This document shows, in pieces, positions 8,829-17,712 of a stretch of DNA of 64,000 nucleotides. The notes below the pieces were generated by a model, which saw nothing but the letters and a program-made list of their open reading frames with translations, was not told the origin of the DNA and searched no databases. Made by a program: the position numbers and the translations under genes. The stretch is from Chryseobacterium sp. JAH (lineage in GTDB: Bacteria; Bacteroidota; Bacteroidia; Flavobacteriales; Weeksellaceae): assembly GCF_001507335.1 (NCBI RefSeq), contig NZ_LMAH01000003.1, forward strand, positions 699,041 through 763,040, read 5' to 3'. Position 1 is the stretch's first letter. Each line of letters begins with the position of its first letter.

Positions 8829-10049
8829 ATGGAAAATAGGGTAGTCATTACCGGAATGGGAATTTATTCTTGCATCGGAACTTCTTTGGAAGAAGTGAAA
8901 GAATCCCTGTATCAAGGTAAATCCGGAATTGTTTTAGTCGATGAGAGAAAAGAATTTGGTTTCAGATCAGGTCTTACCGGAGTTGTTCCCAAACCCGATT
9001 TAAAGAACCTTCTTAGCAGGCGTCAGCGTATAAGCATGGGCGAAGAGAGCGAATACGCTTATCTTGCAACATTAGATGCTTTAAAACAGGCACATTTGGA
9101 TCAGGACTTTTTAGACCAAAATGAGGTCGGAATTTTATATGGAAACGACAGTGTTTCTAAAGCGGTAGTTGAATCTATTGATATTGCAAGAGAGAAAAAA
9201 GACACCACTTTAATGGGTTCTGGTGCGATTTTCAAGTCGATGAACTCAACGGTCACGATGAATCTTTCCACAATTTTTAAATTGAGAGGAATTAATTTAA
9301 CTATCAGTGCAGCTTGTGCGAGTGGTTCTCACTCGTTGGGGCTGGCTTACATGATGATAAAAAATGGTTTTCAGGATATTATCGTTTGCGGGGGCGCTCA
9401 GGAAACCAATAAATATTCCATGGCGAGTTTTGATGGATTAGGTGTTTTTTCGGTAAGAGAAAGTGAGCCAACAAAAGCTTCGCGACCATTTGATTCGGAC
9501 CGGGACGGTTTAATTCCAAGTGGAGGTGCGGCATCTTTAATTGTTGAAAGCCTAGAATCGGCACAAAAAAGAGGTGCTACTATTTTAGGAGAAATCATTG
9601 GATATGGTTTTTCTTCAAATGGCGGTCACATTTCTACACCGAATATTGAAGGCCCTGCTTTAGCTATGAACCGAGCTTTGAAACAATCTGGTTTAGAAGT
9701 GAAAGATATCAACTATATCAATGCTCATGCTACTTCAACACCGATTGGTGATGCCAACGAAGCAAAAGCAATTCACGAAATTTTCGGAAGTGAAGTTCCT
9801 GTGAGTTCCACAAAATCAATGACCGGTCATGAATGTTGGATGGCAGGAGCAAGTGAAGTGATTTATTCAATTTTGATGATGCAGAACGATTTTGTTGCAC
9901 CTAATATCAATTTGGAAAATCCCGATGAAGACGCAAAAAAGATAAATTTAATCTCTGAAACAAAAAATCAAAAAATTGACGTATTTTTGTCGAATTCTTT
10001 CGGATTTGGGGGAACCAACTCCGCATTAATCGTTAAAAAATTTAAGTAA
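8829..10049 (+). CDS. Beta-ketoacyl-ACP synthase (KAS I/II type)
   Basis: This 406-residue thiolase-fold condensing enzyme has a complete Cys-His-His centre: Cys163 in SAACASGS, His300 in NAHATSTPIGD and His334 in KSMTGH, with Lys329. Decarboxylative condensation of malonyl-ACP with the aryl-polyene intermediate is the expected reaction. The gap to the ACP gene is 4 bases, so the pair is probably translationally coupled. It is one of three intact elongating-type ketosynthases in the window, which suggests division of labour between head, polyene and tail chains. Confidence 0.88.
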   Translation: MENRVVITGMGIYSCIGTSLEEVKESLYQGKSGIVLVDERKEFGFRSGLTGVVPKPDLKNLLSRRQRISMGEESEYAYLATLDALKQAHLDQDFLDQNEVGILYGNDSVSKAVVESIDIAREKKDTTLMGSGAIFKSMNSTVTMNLSTIFKLRGINLTISAACASGSHSLGLAYMMIKNGFQDIIVCGGAQETNKYSMASFDGLGVFSVRESEPTKASRPFDSDRDGLIPSGGAASLIVESLESAQKRGATILGEIIGYGFSSNGGHISTPNIEGPALAMNRALKQSGLEVKDINYINAHATSTPIGDANEAKAIHEIFGSEVPVSSTKSMTGHECWMAGASEVIYSILMMQNDFVAPNINLENPDEDAKKINLISETKNQKIDVFLSNSFGFGGTNSALIVKKFK

Positions 10050-10053
10050 AAAC

Positions 10054-10308
10054 ATGGAAAGAGAAAAAATTGTTGCCATTGCTAATGATTTTTTAATCAA
10101 TGAATTTGAGGTAGATGGTGATGAAATCAGCAATGATGCCCATTTCAAGAAGACTTTGGGTTTAGACAGTTTGGATTATATCGATTTGGTGGTAGTCATT
10201 GAATCAAATTTTGGGGTGAAATTAGGTGAAGCAGATTTTAAAAATATTATCACTTTTGACGATTTCTACTCCACAATAGAAAGCAAAATCACAGAAAAAA
10301 ACGCATAA
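10054..10308 (+). CDS. Acyl carrier protein
   Basis: This 84-residue acidic helical protein has the phosphopantetheine attachment motif LGLDSLDYIDLVV, with the modified Ser near residue 39. It carries intermediates as thioesters for the neighbouring ketosynthase and reductase. It lies 4 bases after the ketosynthase gene. A second ACP is encoded at 21690-21947, so head and polyene or tail chains may use different carriers. No phosphopantetheinyl transferase gene is seen here, so the host enzyme must modify it. Confidence 0.9.
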   Translation: MEREKIVAIANDFLINEFEVDGDEISNDAHFKKTLGLDSLDYIDLVVVIESNFGVKLGEADFKNIITFDDFYSTIESKITEKNA

Positions 10309-10417
10309 TTATTGATTGAATTTTTACTTTAAAAATGTAGCAATATAGCACGGTAGCGATTTACAATGTGGAAAATAATTGTTAATTTACTATAGTGATA
10401 AGTTGTAAATTGAGTTT

Positions 10418-11302
10418 ATGAGCAAGTGGAATGGCAAATCTAAAGGCACAATCTTAGGTTATAGAATCTTTGTGTGGTGCATTAGAAATATGGGAATCAG
10501 GAGTTCTTATTTTGTGCTTTATTTTGTTGCAACTTATTATTCGCTATTCGAGAAAAAAAGTAATTTCTACATTTCCTACTACTTTCAGAGAAGATTAAAC
10601 TATGGGTATTGGAAGTCTAAATTTTCTATCTTTAAAAGCTACTTCACGTTCGGAACAGTTTTGATTGATAAAACTGCAATTTCCGCAGGTTTGCGAAAAA
10701 AATTCACCTTCGAATTTGACGGTATTGAAAACCTTCGGAATCTTTTATCGGAAAAAAAAGGTGGTGTCCTCATCAGTGCCCACATCGGAAATTTTGAAAT
10801 TGCCGAGTATTTTTTTGCAGAAATTGATTTCGATTGTCAGATAAATCTAGTGACTACCGATCAGGAAGTTACAGTGATTAAAGAATATCTTGAAAGCGTC
10901 ACCGTTAAAAAAAGCGATATCAAATTTATCTATATAAAAGAAGATATGTCTCATATTTTCGATATCAATGAGGCTTTATCAAAAAATGAATTAATTTGCT
11001 TCACAGGTGATCGCTATTTTGAGGGTTCAAAATTTTTGGAGGCAGATTTACTTGGTAAAAGCGCTAAGTTTCCTGCCGGTCCGTTTCTTATAGCTTCAAG
11101 ATTAGGAGTGCCCGTGGTATATGTATATGTGATGAAAGAAAAAAATCTTCACTATCACTTATACGCAAGAGTGGCTCAGCAAGTTAAAAAACGAGACGCA
11201 CAAGGACTTTTAAATTCTTATACCCAAAATCTGGAGTCGATGATTCTAAAATATCCACTTCAATGGTTCAATTACTTCGATTTTTGGGATGATGTAGATT
11301 GA
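10418..11302 (+). CDS. LpxL/HtrB-like acyltransferase
   Basis: This 294-residue protein of the lysophospholipid/lipid A acyltransferase family has an N-terminal hydrophobic segment and the HX4E catalytic motif (His122, Glu127 in SAHIGNFE). It also has the conserved GDRYFEGS and FPAGPFLIAS blocks. Family members transfer acyl groups from ACP to membrane acceptors. In flexirubin and aryl-polyene clusters such proteins are assumed to move the polyenoyl chain to its acceptor. Here the acceptor could be the dialkylresorcinol, but the BtrH-like (26182) and C45 (13168) proteins compete for that step. A 109-base gap separates it from the ACP gene. Confidence 0.8.
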   Translation: MSKWNGKSKGTILGYRIFVWCIRNMGIRSSYFVLYFVATYYSLFEKKSNFYISYYFQRRLNYGYWKSKFSIFKSYFTFGTVLIDKTAISAGLRKKFTFEFDGIENLRNLLSEKKGGVLISAHIGNFEIAEYFFAEIDFDCQINLVTTDQEVTVIKEYLESVTVKKSDIKFIYIKEDMSHIFDINEALSKNELICFTGDRYFEGSKFLEADLLGKSAKFPAGPFLIASRLGVPVVYVYVMKEKNLHYHLYARVAQQVKKRDAQGLLNSYTQNLESMILKYPLQWFNYFDFWDDVD

Positions 11303-11639
11303 TTATTTCCATATTAGATTTTTACTTTTGTTGAATAGCTGTCAAGGCAATTTTATAACCGCTATTTCTAGCCTCCAATCCCACTTTCTTCGGTCACTGC
11401 GAGCAAGGTGAAACAATATAATAGGTTTAGCATTCATAATGCCAGAAAAAAAATCCCAATCAGGCTGGCTGCATACATTCAATAGCTTAAAATTGCGAAA
11501 TATTGTGTACTTTGCTGAGTGAAAGCACAAATTTGACAAAATCAAAGGGCTTTATGAACGAAGAATATTTTCAATTATTTTATAAAAAATATTAGAGTTC
11601 TATTCATTAAAGAAAACTTATAACTAATTTTTTTCTCCT
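11303..11639. other. Intergenic stretch with degenerate repeat, no gene
   Basis: These 337 bases lie between two pigment genes. I find a TACTTTTG -7-like box at 11323-11330. A segment at 11391-11418, starting TCGGTCACTGCGAGCAAGG, looks like a worn copy of the GTCATTGCGAGC dispersed repeat common in Bacteroidota. No convincing reading frame exists. The next gene starts at TTG 11640 with no other in-frame start nearby. Confidence 0.5.
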
Positions 11640-13178
11640 TTGAAAAAACAATACGACATATTGGTCATTGGCAGCGGTCTCGGTGGCCTTGTTTCTGCGC
11701 TTATTTTAGCGAAAGAAGGACTAAAGGTCTGCGTGCTTGAAAAAAACAATCAGTATGGCGGAAACCTACAGACTTTCTCGAGGGATAAATTAATTTTCGA
11801 TACGGGAGTGCATTATCTCGGAGGACTTTCGGAAGGACAAAATCTTCATCATTTCTTTTCTTATTTAGAAATTATCAATGATCTCGAGCTCCATAAAATG
11901 GATGAAAACGGATATGATAAAATCACGTTTGAAGATGATGAAAACGAATATCCTCATGCGCAGGGTTACGAGAATTTTGTAAAGCAGCTTTCAACATATT
12001 TCCCTGATGAAAAAGAAAATCTCGAAAATTATTGTGAAGAAATTCAAAGGGTTTGCAATTATTTTCCGAGGTATAACGTGGTTGGACAAAACAATTACAA
12101 CGAAGAGATCCTCCATCTCAACACCAAAAGATTTATCGAGTCGATTACGGCTAACGAAAACCTTCAGGCAGTGTTGTTAGGTTCAAATTTTCTTTATGCA
12201 GGAGATTCTGAAAATATACCTTTTTACGTTCATGCTCTGACAGTTAATTCTTACATACAAAGTTCATACAAGTGCGTGAAAGGCGGAAGTCAGATTTCCA
12301 AATTGCTCATTAAAAAATTGAGGGAGTATGGGGCAGATGTATACAAACATTCTGAGGTTTCTGAAATGATTTTTAATGAAGATAATACCATGACCTCAGT
12401 TAAGACTAAGCAGGGAAAAGAATATTCGGCAAAACAGTTTATATCCAATATAGAAATTCGCTCTGCGCTTAAGATGATAGGAGAAAGTAGATTGAAGAAA
12501 TCCTTTCTAAACAGGGTCTTAAGTTGGGAACCTGTATCTTCATGCTTCAGTGTCTATATAGTTTTGAAGCCCAATACGATTGCCAATTTTAATTATAATA
12601 TTTACCATTTCTCCTCTAAAGATTTAGTTTGGAATTCATTTCGTTATGAGAAAGAAAAATGGCCGGCAACTTATATGCTTTCCTCAACACCTTCGAAGCA
12701 TCATGGGGAATTTGCAGAAAGCCTTACGGCGATTTCTTACATGGATTTTGAAGAAGTCACAGAATGGGAGAATACCTTTAATACTATCGCTGATCAATCC
12801 GAAAGAGACGAACTGTATGGGAAATTTAAGCAGGAGAAGGCCGATAAAATGATAGATGCTTTAGAAAAGAAAATGACCCATATTAGGGATTCTATAAAAA
12901 GTGTCTACACATCTTCTCCATTGTCTTACCGTGATTATATTGGAAGCTACGAAGGAAATATGTACGGTTATATAAAGGCTTCAGAAAACCCTTTAAAAAC
13001 AATGGTTTCGCCGCGAACTAAAATAGAAAATCTTTTTTTGACAGGACAATCGGTTAATATGCACGGGATTTTAGGATGTACCATCGGAGCTTTCAATACC
13101 TGTGCAGAGATTTTGGGTAGGGAAATAATTGATGAACGTTTGACAAAAATGAATAATAAAAAAAGATGTGAAAAATAG
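11640..13178 (+). CDS. Phytoene desaturase/retinol saturase-like FAD oxidoreductase
   Basis: This 512-residue enzyme has an N-terminal dinucleotide-binding motif GSGLGGL at about 11-17, the CrtI-type segment YGGNLQTFSRD, and a C-terminal FAD-closing motif around GQSVNMHGILG. It belongs to the carotenoid desaturase/isomerase family. No other carotenoid gene is present, and homologues recur in flexirubin loci, so it probably desaturates or isomerises the polyene or resorcinol chain. The exact step is unknown. The start is TTG, the only one compatible with the Rossmann strand. Its last 11 bases overlap the C45 gene. Confidence 0.75.
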   Translation: MKKQYDILVIGSGLGGLVSALILAKEGLKVCVLEKNNQYGGNLQTFSRDKLIFDTGVHYLGGLSEGQNLHHFFSYLEIINDLELHKMDENGYDKITFEDDENEYPHAQGYENFVKQLSTYFPDEKENLENYCEEIQRVCNYFPRYNVVGQNNYNEEILHLNTKRFIESITANENLQAVLLGSNFLYAGDSENIPFYVHALTVNSYIQSSYKCVKGGSQISKLLIKKLREYGADVYKHSEVSEMIFNEDNTMTSVKTKQGKEYSAKQFISNIEIRSALKMIGESRLKKSFLNRVLSWEPVSSCFSVYIVLKPNTIANFNYNIYHFSSKDLVWNSFRYEKEKWPATYMLSSTPSKHHGEFAESLTAISYMDFEEVTEWENTFNTIADQSERDELYGKFKQEKADKMIDALEKKMTHIRDSIKSVYTSSPLSYRDYIGSYEGNMYGYIKASENPLKTMVSPRTKIENLFLTGQSVNMHGILGCTIGAFNTCAEILGREIIDERLTKMNNKKRCEK

Positions 13179-14898
13179 AGGTAACATACATTCTATCATT
13201 CAAAACAGAACGAGATGTAATGGTCAGAATAGCAGGATTTTTGTTGTTCTGTGGATCAGCCTTATTCTCATTTGTAATCTTATTTCTTGTGGCGTCAGAA
13301 GATCAGTAAAACATATTCCTGATGTGAGCCAATATTCTTTAGAAATCCCAAAAGTCAACAAGATTAATGATTCTTCTTTTAGTTTTAATCAAAATTATTT
13401 AACCAAAAACAGGCAACAACTCTGGGAATTATATATCAAAGGAAATGCGCTGCAGTTGGGTTATAATAACGGCGCTTTAACACAGAATTTAATGCAGAGG
13501 CAGGAAGATATTTTCTTTTCAAAAGTAAAGGGCTTTGTTCCCTCTAAATTTAAACAGAATCTTTTAAGAGGCTTCCTGAAATGGTATAATCGCAAAATGT
13601 ACCTGAATGTAAGAGATGATTTTCAGGTAGAATTGTATGGCTTATCTCAGTATTCATCAGATAAATATGATTTTGTTGCGCCGAAATTAAGGAGGGCAAT
13701 GTATCTGCACGGAGCGCACGATATTGGCCATGCCATGCGGGACCTTATGGTCGTAGGTTGTACTTCGCTCGCCGTGTGGAATGAGAATACGGAAGACGGT
13801 GATTTACTTATTGGAAGAAATTTTGATTTTTCTGTGGGTGAAGATTTTGCTAAAAACAAATTAATAGAATTTGTAGAACCTGAAAACGGAATTCCATACC
13901 TGTCAGTAAGCTGGCCGGGAATGATTGGTGTTGTATCCGGAATGAATAAAGAGGGAATTACGGTAACAATTAATGCCGGAAAATCTAAAATTCCTTTAAC
14001 GGCAAAAACGCCAATTTCTTTGGTTACAAGGGAGATTCTTCAATATGCCAAAAACATTAATCAAGCGATCGCCATTGCTAAAAAAAGAAAAGTTTTTGTT
14101 TCAGAATCTATTTTGGTGGGAAGTGCGAATGACAAAAAAGCAGTAATCATTGAGGTTTCGCCAGATAACTTTGGTGTTTACGATGTTGCCAATTCTAGCA
14201 GGGTTTTATGTACCAATCATTTTCAGTCTGATGCATATAAAGATGATAAAAGAAATCAAAAACATATAGTAGCAAGCCACTCAGAATATAGATATGAAAA
14301 GCTTCAGGAATTGTTGTGTGAAAACTCAAAGCTCAATCCCGAAAAAATTGCAGCAATCTTAAGAGATAGATCAGGTCTGAAAGATAAAAGTATAGGATTG
14401 GGAAATGAGAAAGCTATCAACCAGCTTTTAGCTCATCATGCGGTTATTTTTTCTCCTGAAAAAAGACTGGTATGGGTTTCTTCGAGTCCTTATCAGTTGG
14501 GGGAATTTGTTTGTTATGATTTGAATGAAATTTTTTCAGATAATAGATTGAGTAAGGGGCAATTTGCAAAATCAGAGTTGAATATTGCTAAAGATCCTTT
14601 TGCAGATTCTCAAGAATTTGAGAATTATGAAGTTTTCAAGATCATAGATTCCGAAATAAGTGATGCAATTAAAAATGGCAATATCATTTTAACAGAAGGC
14701 AGTATTTCAGATTACCAGTCGCTTAATCCCGATTTTTGGTGGACATATTATCAGGCTGGAAGATATTATTTTATACATAAAGAATATACTAAAGCAAAGA
14801 TTGAATTTGAAAAAGCCTTGACAAAGGAAATTACTACAGTTCCCGATAAAGATAATGTTGAGAATTACTTAAAGAAAACCATTAAGAAATTAAAATGA
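13168..14898 (+). CDS. C45-type Ntn hydrolase/acyltransferase lipoprotein with TPR tail
   Basis: This 576-residue protein has a hydrophobic N-terminal segment and the lipobox LISC (Cys41), so it is probably outer- or inner-membrane anchored. The domain that follows matches the acyl-CoA:6-aminopenicillanate acyltransferase (peptidase C45) family. Cys198 in VVGCTSLAV is the expected autocatalytic N-terminal nucleophile, followed by GRNFDF. A TPR-like stretch forms the last 60 residues. Such enzymes form or hydrolyse amide and ester bonds after self-cleavage. In this operon it could ester-link polyene and dialkylresorcinol outside the cytoplasm, but that is inference. It overlaps the preceding gene by 11 bases. 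Confidence 0.75.
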   Translation: MKNRGNIHSIIQNRTRCNGQNSRIFVVLWISLILICNLISCGVRRSVKHIPDVSQYSLEIPKVNKINDSSFSFNQNYLTKNRQQLWELYIKGNALQLGYNNGALTQNLMQRQEDIFFSKVKGFVPSKFKQNLLRGFLKWYNRKMYLNVRDDFQVELYGLSQYSSDKYDFVAPKLRRAMYLHGAHDIGHAMRDLMVVGCTSLAVWNENTEDGDLLIGRNFDFSVGEDFAKNKLIEFVEPENGIPYLSVSWPGMIGVVSGMNKEGITVTINAGKSKIPLTAKTPISLVTREILQYAKNINQAIAIAKKRKVFVSESILVGSANDKKAVIIEVSPDNFGVYDVANSSRVLCTNHFQSDAYKDDKRNQKHIVASHSEYRYEKLQELLCENSKLNPEKIAAILRDRSGLKDKSIGLGNEKAINQLLAHHAVIFSPEKRLVWVSSSPYQLGEFVCYDLNEIFSDNRLSKGQFAKSELNIAKDPFADSQEFENYEVFKIIDSEISDAIKNGNIILTEGSISDYQSLNPDFWWTYYQAGRYYFIHKEYTKAKIEFEKALTKEITTVPDKDNVENYLKKTIKKLK

Positions 14899-15020
14899 TT
14901 TTTTATGTTTGAACCGCTTAATTATTCGATGAAGATATAGATCTTTTCAGATAATACTTTACTCATTTCTGTGAATGTTAAGTTGGAAAAAAATTATGAT
15001 AAGTCTGAAAAATTAAATTT

Positions 15021-15047
15021 TTAAAGCCTGCTATGCTTTAATTTTTT
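15021..15047 (+). terminator. Probable terminator between convergent pigment operons
   Basis: The stem TTAAAGC/GCTTTAA has the loop CTGCTAT and is followed by six Ts on the plus strand. It overlaps the stop codon of the convergent GT2 gene. It ends the plus-strand operon about 130 bases after the C45 gene. Confidence 0.5.
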
Positions 15048-16215
15048 CGTTGTCAGGACTTACTTTATTCAAGAACAAAAAGGTGATGGTTCCTGAGAAT
15101 AAAGACATTACAGTCGCTAAAATCAGACTTCCAATCACATATTGAAGCAGATTGTTTTTCACCAAATCAAAATTTAATTCCTGATTGAAAATATTGCTTT
15201 CTCCGCTCACAAAAGGAGCTCCCAAAAAGAGGGAAGCAGCAATGATAAAAGGAATGAATGGTGGGAGACTTACATTTGATGCGACAAACGCCAGAACTTT
15301 GTTGAGTTTGAAAAGTACAGATAAAGAAATCACAAGAAGCGTGTGAAGTCCCCAGAGCGGTGAGAAGCCTATGAAGACGCCTAAAGCAACAGAAAAGGCT
15401 TTTGTACGAGTGCTTCCGTCACTTTCTAAAATATCTTCCTGAATGAATCTTTTAAAACTTTTTTTTTTGAAATTATTTATGAAATTTCGAGGTATAATAT
15501 AGAGTAAAGTAATGGTTACCAAAATAGTATTTAGAATACTGATTCGTGTAAAATCTTTGAAAGGTCTGAAATGAGAAACTCTTTCAGCAGGATCATACAG
15601 AACTTTGATTGGAACATTTTTTACAGGAATATGTTTCCAGGCTGTTCTTACTATGATTTCAATTTCAAATTCGAATTTTGGAGTAAAATACTTCTTAGGA
15701 ATTTTATGTAAAGGATATAATCGGTAACCAGACTGTGTATCTTCCAATTTAATTCCGGTTTCAAACCAAAACCAGAAGTTAGAAAATCGGTTGCCAAAGC
15801 TGCTTTTCTTAGGAATTCCGTCTTGGAACATGTTTCGGTTCCCAATCAGTAAAATATCTTCTTTTTCGTGCAACAAAGCCTCTACAAACACTGGAATGTC
15901 GTCAGGATAATGCTGTCCGTCAGAATCAATGGTTATTGCGTGGTCAAAGCCTGATTTTTTTGCTTTTCTGAAGCCAATCTTCAAAGCATTGCCTTTTCCT
16001 TTGTTTTCCGGTAAATTGATGATGGAAACCTGAGAATAGGTCTTTAATATTTCTGAAGTGGAATCGGTAGAACCGTCATTAATAACAATGATGTTTTGTG
16101 TATAGGTCAAAACACCATCAAGTACTCTCCTGAGAGTTTTCTCATTATTATAACTAGGAATTAAAATGCATATTTTCCTATCAATAATTGAGCGCTGTAC
16201 TTCAGAGAGTGTCAT
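15031..16215 (-). CDS. Family 2 glycosyltransferase fused to DUF2062
   Basis: The product is 394 residues. Residues 14-240 form a GT-A glycosyltransferase domain (LIPSYNNEKTL, INDGSTDST, ITIDSDGQHYPDD with the metal-binding Asp motif). Residues 260-390 carry three to four hydrophobic helices and the ALGVFIGFSPLWGLHT motif of DUF2062. It may glycosylate, or otherwise modify, the pigment or its lipid intermediate at the membrane. A GT2 of this type recurs in aryl-polyene and flexirubin loci. It is the last gene of the long minus-strand operon and directly abuts the previous stop codon. Confidence 0.8.
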   Translation of the reverse strand: MTLSEVQRSIIDRKICILIPSYNNEKTLRRVLDGVLTYTQNIIVINDGSTDSTSEILKTYSQVSIINLPENKGKGNALKIGFRKAKKSGFDHAITIDSDGQHYPDDIPVFVEALLHEKEDILLIGNRNMFQDGIPKKSSFGNRFSNFWFWFETGIKLEDTQSGYRLYPLHKIPKKYFTPKFEFEIEIIVRTAWKHIPVKNVPIKVLYDPAERVSHFRPFKDFTRISILNTILVTITLLYIIPRNFINNFKKKSFKRFIQEDILESDGSTRTKAFSVALGVFIGFSPLWGLHTLLVISLSVLFKLNKVLAFVASNVSLPPFIPFIIAASLFLGAPFVSGESNIFNQELNFDLVKNNLLQYVIGSLILATVMSLFSGTITFLFLNKVSPDNEKIKA

Positions 16216-16701
16216 TTATTTTAATGAATTTTTTTCAGTTGCTGTCATCGTTTTAGACTGCATCGCAAATTTTTTAATATACACTTTCAACCCAGCATTT
16301 TGTTTTGAATAATTTTTGATAATAAATGCTTTGTCTTCTTTTAAATTTTTAGAGTAGCCAACAATTTTCGGAATGTTTTCCTGAACGCTCATTCTGATCA
16401 CTCTCAGTTCGACATTGTTGGGATTAGATTTTATGATGCTTTCAAGGTTTACTGCACCAGATTTTACGAAAGATTTTCTTTTGTTTTTTTCGGTCGTTAC
16501 TTTAGCTTCGAGGATTTCTGCGGCAGCTTTATATGCCGAAATTACAGGCTCAGAAGATGATTTTTTTTCAGCCAGTTCAATGAATTTTTTCGCACCTTCT
16601 GTAGAAAGGTTTGCCTTAGAATAAGAATTTCTTAACTCTTCAAGATCTCCACTCTGAAAAAGTAAAAATAGGCCTGCGAATAATGATAAAATCAGTTTCA
16701 T
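16216..16701 (-). CDS. Small secreted helical protein, unknown function
   Basis: The product is 161 residues. An N-terminal signal peptide (MKLILSLFAGLFLLFQS) is followed by a mostly alpha-helical, Lys/Glu-rich domain that could fold as TPR-like hairpins. No catalytic residues are recognisable. The start overlaps the end of the dehydratase gene by 4 bases (ATGA), and the stop abuts the glycosyltransferase start, so it is firmly part of the operon. The family is unknown to me. A periplasmic helper in pigment transfer is possible. Confidence 0.7.
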   Translation of the reverse strand: MKLILSLFAGLFLLFQSGDLEELRNSYSKANLSTEGAKKFIELAEKKSSSEPVISAYKAAAEILEAKVTTEKNKRKSFVKSGAVNLESIIKSNPNNVELRVIRMSVQENIPKIVGYSKNLKEDKAFIIKNYSKQNAGLKVYIKKFAMQSKTMTATEKNSLK

Positions 16702-17075
16702 GTCAATAAGGTATAATGTACAGACATTTTCAATGCAATAGTCTCGCCAAATGAGGTTGTGTTTTTTACCTTCACATTGCTTTCTTCTTCCTTGATGTCG
16801 AGTTGCATTTTCAATTCAGGTGTTTCAAATGGATTAATAATGGCCATGAATTTTACATTGGAAGCTGATCTTAAAAATAACTTCTTCCCTGTGAATTCTT
16901 CCGTTAATTCTTTTACAATCTGCATCATACAAACACCTGGCGTTACAGGATTTCCTGGAAAATGACCATTGAAAATATCATGATCTTTATTCAGCTTAAT
17001 GTTTGCTATAAAACTTCCATTTTCTGTTTTTTCGGAGCTTTCTAAAGTATAAAAATCTGTAAGTATGGTCTGCAT
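16698..17075 (-). CDS. FabZ-like 3-hydroxyacyl-ACP dehydratase (hotdog)
   Basis: The product is 125 residues with a single hotdog domain. The FabZ signature NGHFPGNPVTPGVCMMQ contains the catalytic His38 but has Gln52 where FabZ has its Glu. Dehydration of the 3-hydroxyacyl-ACP is needed for every double bond of the polyene. The Glu-to-Gln change suggests it works with a partner, as ApeI/ApeP-type heterodimers do. The two ApeP-like proteins at 34248 and 34841 are candidate partners. It sits between a lipoprotein gene and the small secreted protein gene. Confidence 0.75.
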   Translation of the reverse strand: MQTILTDFYTLESSEKTENGSFIANIKLNKDHDIFNGHFPGNPVTPGVCMMQIVKELTEEFTGKKLFLRSASNVKFMAIINPFETPELKMQLDIKEEESNVKVKNTTSFGETIALKMSVHYTLLT

Positions 17076-17076
17076 T

Positions 17077-17712
17077 TTATTCTGTTTCGGTTATTTGAAA
17101 TAGCTTGATATTGATCCTGTAATCTTTATGCTGAAGATTAATTGTCTCTGCAAAAGTAGGTTTTTTAGCTTCAAAACTAAAATTGATTTTCTCTTTCCTT
17201 TTCTGTGTGTAAACGATTTGTGTGAGCAGAGAGTTTTCTTTGTTAAAACATAAATAATAATTTTTCTTACCAAATTTTGAAAGATAAATCTTAGAATCAT
17301 TCTTTTCAAAACTTTCAGCAACAGTATACTTTTGTCTCAGTAATTCCTGAAAATCATTTTTTAGAAAATTAATAACCATTTTTTTATCTAAATCTGCCAA
17401 GACATAGTTGAGTTTAAAATCATTTTCTGAAATTTCAAAATCAATCATTTTGTTTCCGAAATCTGAGGTCAATACAACTCTATGTGTAGTTTCTGATATT
17501 TTTTTGATGATGAGAATTCCGCTAATATCATTGCCATAAACTTCCATCTGGCATTTATAGACATAATCGTCTTGTGATGAAAAATATAAATTTTCAACTG
17601 TTGTTTCGGAATTTGAAACAGCTTTTACATCCTTGAGCTGGTATGTTTTACAAGAAAGCAGCAGGAACAAAAATGAACTATAAAGAAAACTCAGAAGCGG
17701 GTATCGGCGCAT
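17077..17712 (-). CDS. Small lipoprotein of the flexirubin/aryl-polyene locus
   Basis: From ATG 17712 the product is 211 residues with the signal peptide RRYPLLSFLYSSFLF and the lipobox LLLSC, so it is lipid-anchored. The remainder is beta-rich (DFGNKMIDFEISENDFKLNY) and lacks known motifs. An upstream start at 17736 would only lengthen the signal peptide. Even the shorter form overlaps the lolA gene by 35 bases. A beta-sheet lipoprotein beside LolA fits a LolB-like acceptor or pigment carrier in the periplasm, which is inference. It ends 1 base before the dehydratase gene. Confidence 0.72.
   Translation of the reverse strand: MRRYPLLSFLYSSFLFLLLSCKTYQLKDVKAVSNSETTVENLYFSSQDDYVYKCQMEVYGNDISGILIIKKISETTHRVVLTSDFGNKMIDFEISENDFKLNYVLADLDKKMVINFLKNDFQELLRQKYTVAESFEKNDSKIYLSKFGKKNYYLCFNKENSLLTQIVYTQKRKEKINFSFEAKKPTFAETINLQHKDYRINIKLFQITETE

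Noticed and set aside
8032..10308. Primary fatty-acid synthesis (fab) operon
   Set aside because: FabG/KS/ACP alone would fit, but they sit after an ammonia-lyase and before an acyltransferase, CrtI-like and C45 genes, and a second KS/ACP set lies nearby.
11342..11545. 67-codon minus-strand frame in the desaturase gap
   Set aside because: Composition is not protein-like and it spans the degenerate repeat at 11391-11418.
11640..13178. Carotenoid biosynthesis locus
   Set aside because: Only a CrtI-like protein is present; there is no phytoene synthase, cyclase or hydroxylase. The surrounding genes point to flexirubin.
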